Source of the DNA: Brachyhypopomus gauderio
Lineage: Eukaryota; Chordata; Actinopteri; Gymnotiformes; Hypopomidae
DNA: 64,000 bases
Assembly (NCBI RefSeq): GCF_052324685.1
Contig: NC_135221.1
Location: 4,900,629-4,964,628, forward strand
Reading direction: 5' to 3'
A model generated the notes under the pieces. It saw nothing but the letters and a program-made list of their open reading frames with translations, was not told the origin of the DNA and did no database searches. The first letter of the stretch is position 1; each line of letters starts with the position of its first letter. The translations under genes and the position numbers were made by a program. This document shows, in pieces, positions 57,201 to 64,000 of the stretch.

Positions 57201-59757
57201 GAACTAACGTGAGCTAACTCTATGAACTTAAACTGATTGGCAAAGCGAAGGGAAGGAAGTCATGAATAAAAAAAAAAAAAGTGAAAAAAATGGGCAGGGC
57301 TAAGAATAATGTTGCGTTTGTCCATGAGAGAGACGATAAGAGACAGGACAGGACGAAATGGACAGGAAAAGAGAGCTCTGTCTGGGCGGGAGGCTCACTG
57401 AACTCTTCGCTGATTAGCTGCTGAAAATCTCATGAATAATTGACAGGAGATTAAAAAAAGACACTCTCAGACACAGCGGTCAGATTCTATCCTGCTCTGC
57501 TGGCTCTTGCACACTGTATTGTTGCTGAGAACTGGGTTAGCGTGGTGGCTAATTCAGACAGGGTGAAGGCTTGGCTGAGAAGCCCGTTTTTAAACAGGTG
57601 GGAGGGCCAAGCTGGCCATGAATAGCACCCACAGAGCTCGGTGCTTATGTAAGTGAGCTCTTGCGTCTTTGGACCCTTCGTATTAACCAGAAACGGACAC
57701 CTTTGAGGAGTACACACACAACGCACCGTCGTGTCTGGTGCACATGCCTGTTCTGGCTCAGACGGCACAGTCGAGAAAGTGGACGTTGACACAACGTTCA
57801 CACATTTGAGGTTTCCCCAATAATACAGGCCTGCCCTAGACGTTACAGCACTGTGTCTCGGTAAGGGCACTAGAAAGGCAGCTTAAGACTTTCTAGGGTA
57901 AGCCAGCAAAGAGGTGCACGGGGAGGATGGGGTTGAAAAAACCCCCCGAGAGTGCGGCTGGCCCCTTGCCAGAGAGAACATTCTAATGAACTGCCTGGGA
58001 ATTAATCCACTCTCACTGTCAATGTCAAACAGCAAAAGAACACATTTACACATGCAGCAGCATGTCACATCCACAGGTCTTAACAGCAGTCCAGCCATCC
58101 GGCACAGGACAAAAGCAGAGAGTTTAGTTTAGTGCGAAACCTGACGAGCACACACTTCCATAATGACCACCATACACACCGGTGTCGTCGCACAGGGTGT
58201 CACGTAAATACTCCAGAATAGCGTACAAACTCTGACAATAGACCCATCCTTCTTAAACATGTGACGTGATTCAAGTGTAAAAGGAAAATACGTCACACGC
58301 TGCAAGCATTCTCGCCACGGGCTTATGTGCCACTAATATCTTGCAGCGCAATGCAGAGGTCATGGATCTGACCTAATTTTTTGACGTATACTTGGCAAGT
58401 ATGTGCACAAATAACTCTAGGATGGATTTGACCACATCAATGCGAGACAGGAACAATCCATACATTTAGCACAGTTTGCCCTATGGACCAGTGTACAGAC
58501 CAGGATGCCTGGGACGTGTATGGTCACTGGTGCTCAGTCTTAACTTGCCTGTCTTTGCTAGTGAATAGCTTGCTTCTTCGTTCATCGAGCTACATATTTG
58601 ACTCATGGCAATTGAGAAGTTCTATACTTCCATTGTCTTTGAAAAGCCAAGTGGTTTGGTATGACTAATCACTGAAGAGAAGGCAGACCAAAATGATCTA
58701 CTGTCTGGATTCCCTTGTACCAGGTTGTACATATGATACAGGTGTGGGAACTATCCTGCAAAGTGAGGTTATGTGATTAAGCCATGTAAATCATGTGACT
58801 TCACTTTAAGACAATTTTGTTATCTGCTTTCAAGGGATTATACACTGGGAAAGAGTTTCGAGATTGGGAATGTACTGAATGTTTATGCACTGAAATGGTG
58901 GAAAAGGCAGGAAACCATCGATTCAATGCCTATTTTAAAAGGGGCATAATTTGTGGGGATGTTTCATAAAAGAAAAAAAAATAATGAGAAAGAAAATTCT
59001 TTGAGTGAAATGCACTCTTCTTTTCTTATTGATGGCTGTTCACAAATCAAATCAGTTTGATTTGTTCATTCTTTATTGACCAATGAGAACGCGCAGAGGT
59101 CGGCCACGGCGCACTGCAAGGGGCGGGCTTGAAAAAGAGACGGGCAGACCGGTTGTCCAATCCGGGCCGTGCTAGCCCACCGACGCGTCACACGACACGT
59201 CACAGTAGATAATAAATCTCTCCGCCTCCATCTCGGCGCTCGAGAGCTTCCCAACACAAAAGCAAAATGTCCGCCATGTTCAGAGGCTGCGCTGCTCCGG
59301 GTCTGCGGGTATTTTAACAAAAAATTAGCCGTTTTCGTCACCGGGAAGCCGCCCGACCCGATGCTACGAACCAGAGGGACAGTAGAGTCTCACTGTCAGA
59401 AAAATATCTACGCTTTAACCACATATAAACAATTTAGCAGTATTTATTTACCTTTACTCCGTATGGTGGATCATCAAATGTAACTAGCATGTACCTGTCG
59501 CCTCTACTAGCCGGGTCTCGGGCACGCAGCTGTTAAAGAAAACCAAATAGTACACATTAATGTCGAATTTCCCTACCATAGGGATCCTTAAACTCCAATA
59601 TGGTACAAGAGTAAGCTGTAAAAGTCGGGGTAAAATTATTCTTTACCTTCATAAAGATCTCAACCGCGCCTTTAGCAATGTCCAGATACGTCGTACCCAA
59701 ATAAGTGCGCTGATTCATAGAAGCGGACGTGTCTATCAGGAAAAGTAAAATAGGCAT
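45842..59757 (-). CDS. ints6l: Integrator complex subunit 6-like (DDX26B)
   Basis: INTS6 paralogues sit in the Integrator complex, which cleaves nascent snRNA and mRNA and recruits PP2A to RNA polymerase II. Eighteen exons: 59757-59647, 59529-59452, 54206-54057, 53582-53493, 53057-52874, 52179-52057, 51748-51585, 50354-50202, 49656-49524, 49242-49148, 48891-48781, 48612-48397, 47839-47713, 47621-47479, 47357-47129, 46986-46597, 46461-46368, 45944-45842. The total is 2694 bp, 897 residues (INTS6 about 887). The vWA domain starts MPILLFLIDTSASMNQ, with MIDAS DTSAS at 9-13. Later motifs include NPKTGVPVGHWP, FDKYELEPSPLTQYILERK, YDIPRRNLLDQ, the basic PKRRRSMSP near 657 and MKEVRKPGR. Exon 16 (low-complexity acidic and Gly-rich) is the least conserved. 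INTS6L is preferred over INTS6 on synteny. Confidence 0.95.
48030..48126. repeat. (AT)n-(AC)n microsatellite
   Basis: Pure AT run followed by a pure AC run in an ints6l intron; flanked by further ATGTATATA repeats. Confidence 0.92.
48906..48944. repeat. (GA)n microsatellite
   Basis: Pure GA run just upstream, in transcript sense, of the ints6l exon 48891-48781; on the transcript it is a CU-rich tract before the acceptor. Confidence 0.9.
49675..49880. repeat. GTTAGCACGGGTTAGCGTGA tandem repeat
   Basis: A 20-bp unit built on TTAGC, about five clear copies then decayed ones, in the ints6l intron between exons 8 and 9. Confidence 0.85.
52620..52780. repeat. 33-bp minisatellite, about 5 copies
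   Basis: The unit starts TATATAAAACATATGGTTCT and ends TATAGCCCACCAC; copies alternate ACATATGG and ACAAATGG. The multiple-of-three unit keeps frames open but it is intronic in ints6l. Confidence 0.92.
53070..53403. repeat. GAGGGGTGACATGGTGAGGA minisatellite
   Basis: Irregular tandem array of GTGAGAGGGGTGAGA and GACATGGTGAGG words, with a longer duplicated block at about 53205-53285 and 53325-53400. In ints6l intron 4, close to the acceptor of exon 5. Confidence 0.88.
54210..54271. repeat. (AC)n microsatellite
   Basis: AC run of about 30 units adjoining the acceptor side of ints6l exon 3 (54206). On the transcript this is UG-rich sequence before the TAG acceptor. Confidence 0.9.
54571..54748 (-). 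mobile_element. tRNA-derived fish SINE, second subfamily
   Basis: Minus-strand head GGCCTGGTGGTAGGGAACTG with B box GGTTCGATTCC at 54695-54685, sharing the 30861-31056 module. The tail differs: CCCCGGGCGCCGGGCTAGGG then CTGCCCACTGCTCTGGGC. In ints6l intron 2. Confidence 0.78.
54760..59060 (-). other. ints6l: ints6l intron 2, bulk
   Basis: About 4.3 kb with no supported exon. A (GT)n run lies at 54946-54990. ORFs at 55221-55565 and 57487-57870 show no known domain and no splice-supported extension. Confidence 0.55.
59075..59300. promoter_or_regulatory. Promoter-like CpG-rich island inside ints6l intron 2
   Basis: Contains CCAAT at 59080-59084 and 59157-59161, a GC box GGGGCGGGC at 59120-59128, an ACACGTCAC motif near 59197, and a plus-strand ATG in AGCAAAATGT context at 59267. 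The plus frame reads MSAMFRGCAAPGLR then reaches a stop soon after. It could drive an alternative ints6l transcript or an antisense/non-coding RNA. Confidence 0.35.
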
Positions 59758-60130
59758 TTTTAAATGTATAGATATATATCTAGATGTTTGCTAAAATACC
59801 TATGATCGGCATATGACCGGCCTGGGCATGCATATATGTGTGTTATATTTTGTTATAATCAGACCCCCCCAAAAGAGGGTCGTACTGCCACCCTTTGCCG
59901 CCGCCGCCTGACTCTCTATCTGTCTTTTCTGAGCACTGCTGGGGCTCGCGCTGATGGAACTTCTCTTCCGAGCGGACCGGAACGCCTTCGCCCCGCCCCC
60001 CCGCCACGCCATTGGCCGCGACGAGCCACGGTGGCCACGCCCCCCGCGATGCATAAATTATGCAATGAGGTCGACGAGCGCCTCTCGTCCGCCTCGCACT
60101 TCGCCTCCCGTTCTTCGTCTTGGCCGGAGA
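59758..60130 (-). promoter_or_regulatory. ints6l: ints6l 5' UTR and CpG-rich promoter
   Basis: GC-rich block (peak 59930-60130) with an inverted CCAAT (ATTGG at 60010) and CCGCCCCCCCGCC GC boxes, upstream of the ints6l start codon. No TATA box. Confidence 0.55.
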
Positions 60131-60167
60131 ACCACAGGAACGTGGGTCGTGTAAATGCAGTTCGGTT

Positions 60168-60192
60168 ATAATAATAATAATAATAATAATAA
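60168..60192. repeat. (TAA)n microsatellite
   Basis: About eight ATA/TAA units at the edge of the ints6l promoter island. Confidence 0.9.
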
Positions 60193-60199
60193 AATAAAC

Positions 60200-61335
60200 A
60201 AAAACAAGGAGTCGTATCTTGTTGGAGACACGGGGGGGGGTGTTTGTGATGTGCGGACGTGTTCTCTATGTTTCGGACGGGTTTCAGATCGACCCCTCCT
60301 CCTCACAACTCGTCTGGGTGTCTTGATGGGGGTGGGGAATTGTTGGGTTCTCAATGCGATTTTTATAATAATTGCGACTACCCCCTCAACCTTTCACTCC
60401 TCTTGTTTATCTGCTCAGTGCGATCACAGAAAAGCGCCATGTTAACACTGTCTGTGTGAGTGTCACTGCCTTGAGAGGACATAAAAAAAACTGCTTGTCC
60501 ATAGCTGCTTTTGAATCTAGCTTTTCATAGTCTGGTGCATGCACGTGTCCTTTGAACCGACAGACATAGATGTAGACAGGTAAATATATTTAGAAAATAT
60601 AAAATTATGATGTGACTTCACACAATGTCAGTTTCAGGCATTGTCAGTTAGATGCATTGTTAAACTTAACATGTAGACCTTTCTCCAGTTTGATAGGGTA
60701 GGCCTGCATACAAAATAAAGCAATTATCTATGGGCAGACAGCAAAGCTCTCTGATGCCCAGTTTCACGAATAATAAAACTAGAAAGACTAGTATCTTACT
60801 ATTCATATAATTTTTCCTGTCTCCCTTGTTTTTCCTTGGTTGTCTAGGTGCATTTCTTGAAAGGTTCACATAACATGTTATAAAGATCTGTCCTTTGGCC
60901 AAGCTAAAATGTAGTGCTCGGATAAAGAACTGTATATGAGTCAGACTCCCAATTGTCAGGTTTTAACTTTATATATTATATATGGTTAGACTAGCACAAG
61001 CAAACAAGTATTTCAGATATACCCCCTAAAAATGTTAAGCCTCTGAAGAGGAAATCTCACGTTTTCTGTTGTGTCATGTAATTTCACAAATATACACACT
61101 GTATTTGTTTTTATGTGTAAATCTAAGATTTGATATGTACATTTTGGGGGTAATATTAATCGGCACTTGTTTTCACGTAGACCAATTTAACTGGTTGTGG
61201 TTGGTCACGGCTAGCTGCTACCTCGCTATTTTGTACACCTCACTATTAAATCATACTTTATTTCGAAAAAAAGTGATTTTCAGTCAAGTACACTGAGCTA
61301 GCCTAGCTTAGCTATGCAGCTCACGGCGTCAACGG
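60200..61335. other. Spacer between ints6l and mospd1
   Basis: AT-rich DNA, no recognised gene or element. Confidence 0.5.
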
Positions 61336-61494
61336 CCATTACGTCATCGATCGACTCCGGCGGAACGGGCCAATCAGCGGAGTCCTCCTGTATCCCGGCA
61401 TTCACCGCGCGACCTGCAGCGTATTGACAAAGAGAGAAAACAGGGTGGGATCTACACCAACGCCTCGGCTCCGAAAATAACAATCGCCAATAAG
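61336..61494 (+). promoter_or_regulatory. mospd1: mospd1 promoter and 5' UTR exon 1
   Basis: CRE-like TTACGTCA at 61339-61346 and CCAAT at 61370-61374 precede a candidate non-coding exon of roughly 61400-61494. It ends AATAAG|GTAGTG. The next acceptor, TTTTACAG at 62284-62291, opens the exon that carries the start codon. Confidence 0.5.
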
Positions 61495-62291
61495 GTAGTG
61501 AACGTTTGCTCTTATTAACGATATTAGACGCGAGCGAGGCGACTGCGGGATAACACGTTTGGTGTCAGATGTGCCCGAGTTAATAAAAAATCAGCGCTGT
61601 TTCATCATTTAGTCCGGCTAGCTAGCTAACCCAGCTAGCCAGAACAGCTGATGACCCGCGGCGCGTGAGCTGGATCTACCTTCACTGCAGCTCTTATACT
61701 TCATGATCTGATCACACAACACCAGGGAGCGCCTGTTATTACTCTCCATGGCTTAAATTAGTGGAGACATTGCTACAGTAGGCTAGCCTACCCTAGCTAT
61801 ATGATGAGTAGCCAGTCTTTGTCTAATGAGAGCAGACCTGCGCCCCAGGGGGGGATCTGCCACGGTGTTTGTCTTTGTGTGATCGATCTGTCGTCTCACA
61901 AACACACACTTGTGTTCTAGCATGGCCAAATGTCAGAGCCTGTGTGATCTGTGTGTACTAGCTGGTAGTGAGAATAGATCAGCACGCAGAAACAGCTCTG
62001 TTGTTGCCAACTGTATGGCTAAGCGTTGTTTACTGTTTGGTAGGTTGGCATATATTCCTAAAGTATAGTTGAACGGCGCACAGTCATTGCTAGATGTAGT
62101 GAGAACGTGTAGACGATGGTTTTGTTGAGGTATGAAGTATTGCGAAATACCCCCCATGCGTTTGAGCTTGCAGTAAACACGATCACATGACTAGCCACGT
62201 GGAAGCACTAAAGAGGGAATATCACGCGACATTCGTGAAATAGTTCTCGGTTCTGTTAATGGGAAGACGTGCGAACACCTTTGTTTTACAG
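61495..62291 (+). other. mospd1: mospd1 5' UTR intron
   Basis: No coding potential seen. Includes GCTAGCTAGCTAACC-like words around 61615-61640. Confidence 0.45.
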
Positions 62292-62344
62292 GCTGATCGT
62301 CATGCCCGGGAGGAGCTGAGAGAGTAAGGCTTGTGGAAGTTTAA

Positions 62345-64000
<1,656 letters not shown>

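Overview
This is vertebrate nuclear DNA, almost certainly from a ray-finned (teleost) fish. Genes are split into short exons with GT-AG introns. The intergenic DNA is full of (CA)n, (AT)n and (GA)n microsatellites, minisatellites, hAT and Tc1/mariner elements, and tRNA-derived SINEs with a tail resembling those I know from fish. There are no bacterial operons, ribosome binding sites or CRISPR arrays. The SINE type suggests an otophysan fish (characin, catfish or knifefish group), but that is only an inference.

Six protein-coding genes could be rebuilt exon by exon. Every splice phase closes, and every total coding length is a multiple of three. In order they are: map7d3-like microtubule-associated protein (+, 720-11112, 5' end outside the window); fhl1 four-and-a-half LIM protein (-, 14947-19167); slc9a6/NHE6 endosomal Na+/H+ exchanger (-, 30105-39340); mmgt1/EMC5 (+, 41278-42801); ints6l Integrator subunit 6-like (-, 45842-59757); and mospd1 MSP-domain protein (+, 62432 to the window end, last exon cut). 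This gene set is the one I know from human Xq26.3 (MOSPD1, INTS6L, MMGT1, SLC9A6, FHL1, MAP7D3), so the window is a conserved vertebrate synteny block.

Layout: map7d3 and fhl1 converge, with polyA signals near 14250. fhl1 has a large 5' region (16.4-28.3 kb) with at least two candidate promoters. One encodes an N-terminal extension of 16 residues that matches the long FHL1 isoform. slc9a6 and mmgt1 are head to head about 1.9 kb apart, with a dead Tc1/mariner transposase between them. mmgt1 and ints6l converge. ints6l and mospd1 are head to head across 59.8-61.4 kb. The genes share location but not a pathway: cytoskeleton, LIM signalling, endosomal pH, ER membrane insertion, snRNA/mRNA transcription termination, and ER membrane contact.

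The most informative non-standard features are three U12-type introns in slc9a6 (one AT-AC), a 31-bp microexon in the same gene, a GC-AG intron in map7d3 that is filled by 29 copies of a 43-bp minisatellite, a (TG)34 tract abutting a map7d3 splice acceptor, a young hAT MITE with 55-bp perfect inverted repeats, and several elements with intact target-site duplications. I found no convincing new molecular system. The interest lies in splicing, alternative promoters and repeat biology.
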